DNA from: Dromaius novaehollandiae
Lineage: Eukaryota > Chordata > Aves > Casuariiformes > Dromaiidae
NCBI RefSeq assembly: GCF_036370855.1
Contig: NC_088112.1
Coordinates: 19,894,469 to 19,958,468, forward strand
DNA: 64,000 nt
Reading direction: 5' to 3'
A program made the translations under genes and the position numbers. Shown here piece by piece: positions 25,101-37,299 of the stretch. Position 1 is the stretch's first letter; every line of letters starts with the position of its first letter. Under the pieces are notes generated by a model that had not been told where the DNA came from, searched no databases, and saw nothing but the letters and a program-made list of their open reading frames with translations.

Positions 25101-26366
25101 CCTATGAATTCCTTTATATCTGGGGTCTAGCCGTGCAGTAAACTGCATCCTGTTTGCACCAGCTATACAGTTCGCTTTTATGAATCATGAAAATGGTGTC
25201 CTTTGGTAGATATATAAGCTTCCATAACTTAAATATAGTATAAGTGTCAAACAATGAGATAACTGTATTTCTAGGAATATCTGGCAAAACTAAGTCTGAA
25301 AACTTGGCAACAGTGTCTATTTAAAAAGTTTAATTTGTAAACATTATAGATTAATACTTTAAAAGCTATTAAATGGCTGCCAGCTAAGCACAGATTTTAA
25401 AGGCAAAAAACAGTGTAAATAGCTATTTACATATTTAAGAACATACTGTTTAATATTAACCAAGTGTGTAACTAGAATGAACAGTACTTATTTAATTTCT
25501 TATAAAATATTTCAGATTTTAAAGAATTATGTGTGGTTTGGTAGATGTACTACTAGGCATTTTAAAATTACACAGCAGAATTCTGTAACAGCATAACAAA
25601 AAGAACAGCCATCACCTAAAGGCAAATTAGCTTGTATTAATAAGGCGCTGTGAAGCTGTAATGTGCTATACAAATGCTCAGTTTCATTTAATGTTTTCAA
25701 AAATATTTTTGGAGCATTAGTTGAAATTGACTTAACGCTACAACTCTAGAAATAAAAGCCACCTAAAACCAGCACTTTAAAAGAAAGGTTCTTAAAAGTT
25801 CCTAAGTATCTATTTGAGGTCTGTATAAGCTCCTGCAGAAGTGGAAAATGTAGCTTGCTTTCTATGCCTTCCTATTAAAAAGCACACAGAACTCAAGAAT
25901 TTTGCAGTTGTTCCTATTTAAACAGTCCTGAATCTCTTTTTTCCTTTAGCAAGTAGGAACTTATCAGGATAAGTTCTTTATTGTGGCATATGCCACATAA
26001 TGAGCCAGTGGCCAGCTAATTCTATCCTCCTTATTTCAATTACTTAACGCATAACCACACAGCTAGATTTACCAGAAAGTGAATGTAAAACTGAGGACAT
26101 GAGTATTACTTAAGTATACACACCAAGGCATATGTGTCATTTTGGATTTTCTTATAAATTATGATATAAGGAAAAAAAAATCTTTATACCAGTGCCCTCG
26201 CCATGTTGCTTTAAAAGTTACTGAACTGCACTCACAGGCTATGGCATTATTTGAATAAAAATAAAATTTAGAAAGTCATAATTCTGCAAACACTACAATA
26301 AAATGCAAGAAACATGCCAAAATTCAGAGTAAAGAGGATTAGTCAGGAATTACTAACTCTTTCCGT
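22180..26366 (-). other. C5orf24: C5orf24 3' UTR (probable, about 4.2 kb)
   Basis: No coding exon is seen in this AT-rich stretch directly downstream of the C5orf24 stop. On the minus strand an AATAAA lies at 22194-22199. T-rich and TTGTGT sequence follows it at about 22120-22170, as expected of a poly(A) site. A long 3' UTR is typical of this gene. Shorter isoforms could use other AATAAA copies, for example near 22665. Confidence 0.5.
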
Positions 26367-26936
<570 letters not shown>

Positions 26937-29900
26937 CTACCAAAAATAAGAGAGACAAATATGTATCAATGCCTTCTACAAGGAAGAATCTTTCAAGAGC
27001 TACCTCTATTTCTTAGAATTAGTCAACTACTTTGACTATTTTTAGCAAACAGTATTGATATCAGTAAATTAGCTTTTTAGATAAAAAGTTATAATGAGCT
27101 TTCATTTGAGGATTTGCATTGTAACCTTTACACCATTAAAAGTGACTATCTAAAATAGTATTATTCAGACGCATATAATTAGGGAAGAAGTGCATTAAAG
27201 AAATGAATAACAGCATCTCAGCAACCAAGATAAACAATATTTGTTCACCCACTGTGATTTCAAAACGTTTCTAACTGAATCTCATCTAAATTCTAGCTGT
27301 TCTAGCTGCAAGATTAACCTATCATATATGAGCCAAGGAAAATACAATACCAGCCTCTTGATTTAGCAGAGGCTCCTGAAGACTTCTTTTACTGCAGCAG
27401 ATTAATAAAATACAGATCACTTCTGTTGCTTCTTTTAAAAATTATGTAAGCAACATAGATAATATATTCAGTAAAGATAACAGTGCTATAATTTGGGAAA
27501 GCAGAGGTATAAAATGAATCTATTAACATGTAAAAGATGCTAGCACGCAGAAACCCCCTTACTGCCCTAATTAGAAGAGCAGGTGCAAATTGCCAATGAT
27601 ATCAACTCAGTGATAAGAAGCTAGGAAAAACAACACAACTTTTACAGATGTGCATGCTGTCACACATCAGCAATACTGCAAAACAAGTGTGACCAATGCC
27701 AACAACAGTCTGATATAGCCTGCACATTTTTGATAAGCTAGAACAACTTCATTTGTGCTCAGTTTGCAGAGCTTCACTTATTTAAACAAGTATCAAAGTC
27801 AGATGTTAGGACACTGGAGGGGTAAGAGTCCCCACACCTCTCACCTGCATGTTACAGCACATTAATCTTGATTCCTATGGATGAGCTGATGTCCATCTGG
27901 TAGAAACCATGTAAGGCCATGGTCATAATCACAAGCAACTATTTCTAAGTCAACTGGTTATGCTTAAGTCAGTTATACCAAATCCCATCAGCATATCTAT
28001 TGGGGCAGGATCACAGCAACTAAAAACATGACTTATTCTAAACCTTTTAAAGTATTAACAATTCTAAACATCCACTGCACAGATATTGATTCAGAGGCCA
28101 AAAACGCACTCAAAAAGCAACAGGAGGGCATTTCAACCCATTCAACTATACTGGTTCTACAACTTAAATAAGCTGAAAATACTCCGTTTAAAATGGTAAC
28201 ATTTAACCATGCTGAAGGCAAGCTTAATCCAAACAGTATCTGGCACTTCTGGAACATTTCTGTGCCTTACAGTTATGTTTCGTAGGCCAAGTAGTTGTTC
28301 CTGTGGAAAATTTCTCTAGTAGATAAGGTCTAGAAGACTTACTGTATCTTCCCCAAAGTAGAATTGAAATAAATTGTCTACAGCAACCAAATTTAAATTC
28401 TACCACTGATTACTGAATTTATTTGGCAAATACGAATACCTTCCCCTAGTCAGATGAAAGAATACAGAAGAAACAACTCATTTACCCATGGGTATATCCC
28501 AGTTCCCCTTTCTTCTGATGACAATGGTTACATTTCCTGCTCTAACACTTAATTTACCTTGGCTTGTAAAATGCACATAACACTGTATACATTACTCATG
28601 TGCAAATATATAAATATGATTTCATGTCAAATACTGAAATTATGATAGTAATATAATTTAAGTATTGCATGGTTCTAGTAGAGATTATCTAAGTACTACA
28701 ATTCCGGTTTGTTGAATGGGGTCATGGTGGAACAAATGTGAAACCATTGTTATTGCAGATGTTCACGAGGAAGCGAAACAACTAAAAATAATTAGCAGTC
28801 CTGTGCTCAGAAAAGAACAAAAAAGCAAGCTGCAGATCGAGAGAGCAAACAGCCTTTTTTTGTGCAGTAATAGGAAAAAGCTTAATGTTTTCTACACTAA
28901 TCAGTCAAAAAAATCTCCCACTTTAAAAAGTGTTATCTTCCTTTAACCCCGGAATAGGGCCCACAATATCACAAAAAAAGGCCTGAGATTTTTCATGACA
29001 CTTGATTGCAAACATAAGGGTTCTGATAATGAATTTTGCTGACAAGAGAGTAAGCAAATTGACGCCGAAAGGCTATTCATCTGTTTGCCGATACACTAGA
29101 GGACACTTGGAGTGATTAGCGACATTCTTTTTCCAGCGCTCACTTTAGCGCAGGGATATTGGCCGCAGCCCCGAGAAGCAGCTCTGAGCTCTGCCGCCAC
29201 AAAGAAGGATCAGTTCAGCTGCTCAGTACAGCAGGAATGCACCAGGCCACAGAGAAGGCGCAGAGTATTGTAGCGGTCCTCACGAGACTGACCATCTCTC
29301 ACATTCGTTCCTGTCTTCTCTAGCATTCTTATGCTCTGCTTTTTCTCCTCATCATATTCCAGGGGATTTTTATTATAGATTCCAATCATTCATCTTTCCT
29401 GGGGAGAGCTATTGCAGGTACTCCTCAGCAGTGAATACATCCCATTACAACAGCCAAACATTTCATCACCATCTGCACATGCTTGTAGGTGCATCTAGTA
29501 TAAGAGCCCTGAGAAAATACACCAGGCTCTCAACAAACACTACCTTTAAAAACAAAACCTGGCTGATACTAGTTTACCTCGCATCTGATAACAGCCAGTA
29601 CTACTGTAACTGGCAAAAGAAGAAGAAAGTACAAATCACTGTTTAAAATTTCTAACAAGAATAGGAACCTTAACAAAAAAAATGAAACAATCCTATGAAG
29701 CACTGCCAATAGGAATGTTTCTAAAATGTTTATTTTTCTCTCACCACACCAATTTTTAATCAAACCATGAAAATTTCTAGTACCAAAAGTCTGTATTCTA
29801 TATTTTGATTTTAGACCTTTTTATGATAGATTTTAAAGGACAAAACTGTAATCTAGCTTATTTACACTATCATGGAGATTTCCAGCAAAATTTTACTTCA

Positions 29901-32900
29901 TTCACATTACAGTGGGGAATAAAAGAATGCAGTATGCACACTGCACAAGTCTATCCGCAAAGTGGAAGCAGGTTTCTTGGCAGCGGGATGTACAGTATAA
30001 ACAAGAACTGGTATAAAATGCAAAGCTATCCAAGTTTAAAAGTCACACTCTAGCTCGATTATACAGCCAAACATATACAACTTGGTGTGCAAGCATTCTT
30101 AAATAAAACTGGTCAGAAAAGTTTCCAGTGAAATAGAACTTACTTGTTTTAAACATGTAAATGCATATGTAAAAGGTATTTGCAACAGTTTACTTAAATC
30201 ACTTTTTTAAACTGGATGAATGTCTCTGTATAAAGAAATAATTCAGATGAGACACTGTAGTAATAAAAGTCATATTTCAAAAAGATTTTTGCTGGAAAGT
30301 GACTGCAGAGGTTTTTCTTTTTGGATACTTTTTTTATTTGATAATTTATTTTTCTACAAATGCTGGAGCAGAAGGGAGACAATTGGATATAAAGCAGCTT
30401 TGGAGAAATTGAAACAGCATTCATTAGAGATTCCCATGCAAAGAAGGGCAGAAGCTCCATTGCTGCAAGACATACAGAAACAAACAGGACCATCCACCTG
30501 GGACCCGCAAAGCCTTGTTGCTGCGGGGGATATCTGGACACAGTAATGCCACAGCTTTTAATGCATAGCCACATTGCCATTCTTAAGTACCTGCATAGTT
30601 AATCTGCTTTAACAGTAGTGAGGTGAGTTTTAAAGTTTTATTTTGTTTAGATGACTGCTGCTGATCTGTCAATACAGAATATATGAAGCTGCCATTAAGA
30701 TTTCTGCATTTCAAAATCAACCTCGATCTCATTTGTTGGTTTCTGCTGGGAAAAGAAATGGAAACCATATTACAGGCAATGCAGACTCAGCAAGAAACTA
30801 AAGAAATTTCACCTAACTCCATCCAGTGATATTAAGGCTTTTGGGAGGACAGAGAGAGCACATCCTTGTATCACTAAATACGGAGCAACATATTGCCCAA
30901 CTCTAGCTTACAGCTAACTGAGGCATGTTTTACCGGTATGGCCCAGTTCTCTCTGTTTGAAACCATGCGAAAAAACATTCACGTCTTGTCCATGGCACAA
31001 GATTTTAAGAACAAAGCTAGTGAAAGCACATTACATAAAAACACCCTCTTGGGCTGTGTCTGCACGATGGTGCCTTTGATAACAGGTGTCAGACATTATG
31101 CCCTTTGCCTTCTACATGGGCAGAATTTAGCCGCCGGTGTAGACAAGAATAAAACATTCAAAAGCAGAGAAAGTATGAGACCCCACTGGAAATAGGCACT
31201 CAGTCACTGAATATTTTATACAGAGTACTGAACCTGTGACCCATGGTCTGCATTAAACAGAATAATCAATTCCAGCATAAGAAGTGGGAAGCTGCTCTGG
31301 TCTCATCCACCCCAACTTATTTTTTTCCACGAGAGCAAGGCCAGCACCAGTTCAGCTCCACGAGCTGCAATGCCGAGAGACCTAGCGCAGACTCGCGGCA
31401 AGCGCTTTTGAATCTGGTACAACATGCTTTGAATCAGTCTTTGAACAAAAACTGGAAGCACATCTGTGTTACAGCTTTTCAAATGATGAATACCAGGAAA
31501 GGTAACCCTACTGCCAGATAGGAACAATTCTGCTTAGGAAAATACATTTTAATGAGAGTTAGTATATAAAAAACCACTCATTTTTCTCAAATTTTCCACA
31601 GCTGAGCTAGTGATGGTTTCAACGATATTGACAGGGCTGCAGAAGACTGTATACTGGTATATTTTCACCCTGTCATCCAACCTTGCTTACAACAAATATA
31701 TATGATGTAGTATACAGAAACTTAAGCAGATACAAATATTATTTCTATACTAATACTTTCAATGTCACTTCTACTAATTAATATAGTTGCAGTGAAGCAC
31801 AGGACCGGCTCTGTTCAAGGTCTTTGCATAAAGAATGCTCTATGCTGCTGACAACAGTGGGCAGGGACAGCAGGCTCTGGAGAATACCGAGGGGGGTTGG
31901 CTTTTTTGCAGGGGAAGTTCAAGAAGCAGCAACACAGATGTTTTGCCTTTAAAGTCCAAAGATTGTGACATAGATATGATTACTGGTTTTCTTCTTGCCT
32001 CTTAGGATAGCAGGTGTGATAAACTTTCACCACTCAATTTATAAAATAAACTGTATCAATTAAAATGTTTTTCAAGTGTTCCTTTCACTGTCAGCTCCTT
32101 TTCTACATGTTAATTCTTGTTAAAGTAGGGCCTTGCCTGATTTTTAAAAACTCATAACTGCTTGTTTTCACAATGTCGCACCTTATCTTGAAAATTCCCA
32201 TAAATGTAAATATTTAAAACACACTAAATATGAAATCCTGTCTTCAGTGGCACAACTATTCAGCTAGATAACCAGCCTCTCCAAAATGTGCTTGTGAAAC
32301 ACTTCTTGAAGTTCAGATTGATTGCATAATATGATTTTTCTCATTATTTGACACTAGGTAAAATATATTTAAAAAGCCAAAATATAAAAAACAATTTCTT
32401 TACAGAAGTGACTTGCTATAGCTACTACAATAATGACAAGAGACTGCAAGTAGAAGAGATAACATATAATTTTCAAAATAGACAGTTTCTTTCTCAATTA
32501 TTCTTAGTGCAAAAAGACTAAGAAATTAAGAATTCCCCAAGCAACACAATAAATTACAATTACAGTCCTTTCCCCGCTGACCCAAGGTCAATTTTTCACG
32601 TAATTGTGAAGAATGGCAAAAGATAGTGAAGCGAGGTGGCAGAGGTTAAGGGAAGAGCTATTTGGAGCGGAGATACCAACCACGTTTAATTCCTCTTTTC
32701 CAGGCGTGCCAGGTGAAAGGGGAGCCTTCCCTTGCAAAGGGATTGTGACTCCCTCTCCCACTCGTTACTCAAGAGCTGGAATCCGGAGGAATCTGTGCAC
32801 CTTTGGGAGCTCAAGTCTTTTTTCCAGACCCTCCACATTATCTGAGATCTGGAGGACTATTCACGTGCACACAGGACGCCCTCTCTTTTCTATCGCCTAT

Positions 32901-34499
32901 ACATTACATGGACCTGAGGGCAGCGCCAATGTGGTCAGGCCCGAGTTTCTGTTTCTGTTCCCCCTGCGTACACTAAGATCAGGGTTCCCGTCACTCAGAC
33001 GGTGTCTGGCTGCTCTCGTTGACACCAATACAAATCAAACATCTGCACCTGGAGCTGAGAACAACACCTGCTCACAGGAGATCCACGATGCCTTGTCTGC
33101 ATGCTGTACTGCATTGGCTGTGGCCGTACTAGGCCCCATAGCAGTCCTGCCAAAGGGAATTACTAGATAGCCTGGATGCAAGTCTGGCCAATGGTTTGGT
33201 TACTGGGCAAGTGAGGTGGCACTGAGGTTGGTGGCGTGATTTGCCTGCAGGTGAAAGAATTATCAAATTTATCAAACATGATTTTCCTTAATGGACTGCT
33301 CTAGATGTTCTACTGCAGAGCGGGTGAAAGCTGCTCCTGTTCAGCACAGTACCAATTCAAAACCAACAAAACATAGCACTGAGAAGGAAATAGGACTCGG
33401 ACACATTTGCAGAAACAGTGCTCTCCAAATCCTAAACATCAGTTTTGTATCAGAGATCAGCACTGCTCTCATGTTTCGATGTTGTTAGGCAAAAGCTAGG
33501 GAAAACGTTTGGCAAATTGTGAACTTTTAGGGACCAATTGTGATTTGATTGTGAAAACAGACAAACAAGTAACTGTTAGGCTCTCTAATATTAAAAAACA
33601 AAGTTTTATCTATGGACAGGTTTTTATTAGACACCAATATCAGCAAAAAAGTCAGCTGACTTTTACCCATCCCAGAATTAAGCTAATATTTCCATAGAGT
33701 GATGCTGAGAAACAGAACACATTAAAAGGCTCAGAATTCCTTCACAGAAAATGAGGATCATGCCAGCAATCTAATTAACTGTGCACCTCCAATTACACTG
33801 ACACAATTGACAGGTTGGTTTCATAATCAATATAAACCACCTTGAATCCACAGCATTACTGAACGGGATAATCTCGTCCTTTCCTCTTCACCCACACTCC
33901 CATTCTTTGTGCCAACACTAACTATTGTGCAAGAGCAGGACAAGCCAAAACCAGGGACCTGACCCAGGTGCAAACTAATCTTAACAAGAAAGAAAAAGCA
34001 ACAGTTTGCTGGCACTGAGGCAAAACAGGAAGATCAGGAACACACATTTTCATCAGAAGCACAGACCTAGACTGAGGCTCCAGGTCAGCCTAAATTGCTC
34101 TACTTAATGGCTGCCACTGTCCCACTCTCCTCTGGTCTCCGTTAGAAAACTAACCGCACCTCAAAAAGAGTATGCCTTTCCGACATCTTAATGAACTCAG
34201 AAGACCTGCAGGAGGGGTATGAAAACACCCCAAACCAGCACAGGGAATGGGGGCTGGAGAGAAACCCGCAGCTAGGATCGGGGCAGCACAGATTCAAGGC
34301 AGCCATCAGGCTAGAGAGACTTAGACTGCTGTTGCAATCTGCTGCAGCCTCAGACTGGCTTCAAAGAATAGGATAGTGAAACTGCACCCTGATTATTTTG
34401 TGGTTCTGTAATTACCAAACTTCAAGACAATCCAAACGTGTATACGAATGACAGAGCAGGTAGGGGGAGATCTTTATTAAAAAAAAAGGATTACTAGTG

Positions 34500-34740
34500 T
34501 GTGTGAAGCTGTCCATTCATCTCAGTGTGATACTCCCAGGTAAACAGGAACAGGCCTCACCATAGCCTAGAACAACAGCTTTGAGGAGCAGGAGATGCTC
34601 ATTCATCTCAGTGGGTGTTCTCAGCCACCCTCTCTTCTCCCCAGGGAACAGACCTCGCTGTAGTCTAGAACAACAGCTCGGAGAGGTGGGAGACGCTCAT
34701 TCATCTCAGTGGGTGTTCTCACATACCCTCTCCTCCTTCC
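34500..34740. repeat. Minisatellite, about 2.5 copies of an 86-98 bp unit
   Basis: CATTCATCTCAGTG begins at 34514, 34600 and 34698. CTAGAACAACAGCT begins at 34567 and 34665 (period 98). Intervening bases also align (CACC/CCTCTCTTCTCCCCAGG-type segments), so this is a tandem duplication and not chance motif sharing. Confidence 0.75.
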
Positions 34741-36060
34741 CTAACCTCCTCCCACAGAGGGATTTGAAAGCTTAAGAGATACACCAAACATCCATCAAGC
34801 CTGTTCTCAACTCCTGGTCCAGGTCTGAGTGCCGAGTTCCTGGGGTGCATTTCTACGGTGTTTCTTTGTGACAGAACTAGTATAAAGGGTCCAGACCCCT
34901 ATCAACACACCCAGACACATCCACTACAATGTACTTAAGCTAGAATGCAGGACGATATAAAGCCCACTTGTTGAATCTATTCACCAGCAGTCACTGGACA
35001 AATACGCAGGATTTTTTGCTTAAGGTTGCATCTAAAACTTGGAAGAATGCAGACAAAAAAAAGAGCTGCAGGAGAAACTCCAGCATTTCAAGATTGGAAG
35101 AGAAATAAACCATAATATAAGAAATATATTAACCAACAATTCCTCCTATTCTTTCATTTTGCAAAAAATTACAAAGCTCGAACTGTTACTTTCTCAAGAG
35201 AGATATCCAGAGACAAATGCACGCAAATTAAAGCTGCAACTATTCACTAATTAACTAACCTAGAAGGATCACACTGAAATAAGCACGCACTAAGCTATTC
35301 CTAAGTATCCACAGGAATATACACCATTTACACACCTTATGCTAGAACGTACTAACCAATAGGCACAAAAGAAAAATATCAGAGACTATTCAGATGCCCT
35401 GAAACACATGTAATGTGAATGAAGACATGAACTAATTAGGTATGTTAAGGCAACATACTTCAAGGAAATGTATATATGGGCTATCTATATGCATTTAAAT
35501 TCCACACACTAGTGGAACTATGCTCTAAGTAAAAAGCGCCGAATAGATACTATCCGTATGCACAAGGGCTGCGGATACTAAAGGGAATAAGAAATCTCGG
35601 GCACGTCTAAGACACCATGCTACGAAGCGGTATGATGTGCAGCCCGCTCTGCCTCGAAGACACCAAGGCAGCAGGTAGGGGACGAGACAAAAGGGGCTGC
35701 GCAGCGCCCTGCCGCCCCAGGCGCCAGCTCCAGGCCGGGTGCTCCTGGCACAGGCCTCGCTCAGTCAAACCGCAGCCAGGGTGTCCGGGGTCACAGTGCT
35801 GCCATCGCCCCCGAGGCGCAGGGGGGCACAGGGGGGACCGGCCTGGCCTGGGCAGCAGCAAACCGGGCATCACCCGACCGCCCCCGCCCCAAGGCGCTGC
35901 CTAGGCCGGTGTCCTGGGCACGGCGCAGCGATTCCCCCCCCCGGGCACTGCCAGGGCCCCCCCAGCCCCGGGGCGCTGCTTGCTCGGGTCTGTCCCTCCT
36001 GCCCGGGACATCGCCCGTCCTGCGCGGGTCGCTCCCCGCTTCCCCCAAGGCATTGCCCGA

Positions 36061-36325
36061 ACTACCCCCCCTCCCCGGCCCGGGACACGGCCTGGACGCC
36101 CCCCCCTCCCCGTCCCAGGACAGTGTCCGGGTTAGACCCCCCCCCCCCCCCCGTCGTGGGACACAGCCCCGGTCAGACCCCCGCCCCGGTCCCGGGACAC
36201 GGCCCTGGTTAGACACCTCCCCCCCCCGTCCTCTGCCCCTGGACACGGCCCCGGTCACAACCCCCCCAGTCCCGGGACACGGCCCCGGTCAGACCCCCCC
36301 GCCCCGTCCCGGGCCAGGCAGGGGT
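36061..36325. repeat. GC-rich minisatellite of CCCGGGACACGGCCCCGGT-type units
   Basis: About five to six diverged units share GGGACACGGCCCCGGTCAGA or GGGACACGGCCCTGGTTAGA followed by C runs. Clear cores are near 36072, 36114, 36159, 36193, 36240 and 36274. Unit spacing is about 35-50 bases. It includes a 16-base C run at 36137-36152. It lies in C5orf24 intron 1, just downstream of the candidate first exon. Confidence 0.75.
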
Positions 36326-36708
36326 GTGGCCCCCTCCCCCCTCCGGCCACCACAGAAGCGGCAGGAGGAGGAGGAGGGGGGTGACGAAGGCCCTGCTCAC
36401 CCCCTCCCCACGGCGCTGAGCGACCGACTCCCCCCCCGGACCGAGAGGGCCCGGGGGGGCGCCCCCCTCCTCCCGCCCCAAAGCTGAGGCCGCAGGCGGG
36501 GGGACCCCTCCACCCCCGCGCCCCCCCCCCGGCGCTGGGGGCCCCCTCAGCGAGAGAAACCGCCGCCCCCGCGGCGGGGCGACCCCCGGAGCCGCGGCCG
36601 GGGCCGCCTCCCCTCCCCCGCCGACGGCCGCGTCTCCATCTTGCCCGCCCGCCGGCTCCCCCGGGCGAGGGGAAGGCGCTGAGGGGCGCAGCCCCGGCCC
36701 GCACCTAC

Positions 36709-36765
36709 CTGCAGCGATCGGCCCGGCCTGCGCGGCGCGGCGCGGCGCGGCTCGGCGGGCGGGTG
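36709..36765 (-). other. C5orf24: C5orf24 non-coding first exon (candidate; donor at 36709)
   Basis: Within the GC-rich island the minus strand reads GATCGCTGCAG|GTAGGTGCGG, a good splice donor. Joining it to the acceptor at 26936 would place the C5orf24 start codon three bases into exon 2. The transcription start is not determined, so the upper boundary is approximate. Confidence 0.5.
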
Positions 36766-36980
36766 CGTGCGGCCGCCTCCCCCCACACCGCCACCGGGCC
36801 CCGCCGGGCAGCTGCAGGGAGCGGCGCTGCGGCGTGCGCGGGCGGCGGGCGGGGCGCGCTCCCGGGCGGGGCCGCGCCGCGGGGGCGCGCGGCGAGCCTA
36901 CGCGGGCGGGGCGGGGCGCGCGGGGCAGCGCGCCAACGGCAGCCGCTAACGGCCGCGCGCCGCGGCGGGGGGGGGAGGGT

Positions 36981-37016
36981 GACCGTTAGCGCTGAGGCGA
37001 CCGTTAGCGCTGAGGC
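36981..37016. repeat. Perfect 18 bp tandem duplication
   Basis: GACCGTTAGCGCTGAGGC occurs twice without a spacer, at 36981-36998 and 36999-37016. Each copy holds CCGTTA, a MYB-type site. An inverted version (CGCTAACGG) lies just upstream at 36945-36952. Confidence 0.9.
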
Positions 37017-37299
37017 GGCCCAGGCGCCTCAGGGCTCCGAGGACCGAGCGAGGAGGCTGGTGGCGGCGGGAAGCGGCCTCCTCCGTTTCCTCCTCAGCAA
37101 GGAGGAGGGTTGGCGCTTGGCCGGGGTTTTGCCTCTTCCCCCGCCGAGCCTGAGGCGCATCGGCCCGGCCCGTGGCGGGTGCCTCGTGCCCCTCGCAGGC
37201 CGCGCTTTTACCTGTGAGGTGGCGAGGTGTGGCGGGGGGGAGGGATTTAACGCCATCTCACTCTCGGGGACAACTCAAATTACTGACTTATTGAGCAGT

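Larger units (their letters stand above)
26937..36708 (-). other. C5orf24: C5orf24 intron 1 (9.8 kb)
   Basis: Mostly AT-rich sequence without recognised exons. It contains a three-copy minisatellite near 34.5-34.74 kb, an unexplained 185-codon plus-strand open frame at 32613-33170 and, next to exon 1, the GC-rich minisatellite at 36061-36325. A moderately GC-rich, non-repetitive patch lies at 29050-29300 and could be regulatory; nothing specific is recognised there. Confidence 0.6.
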
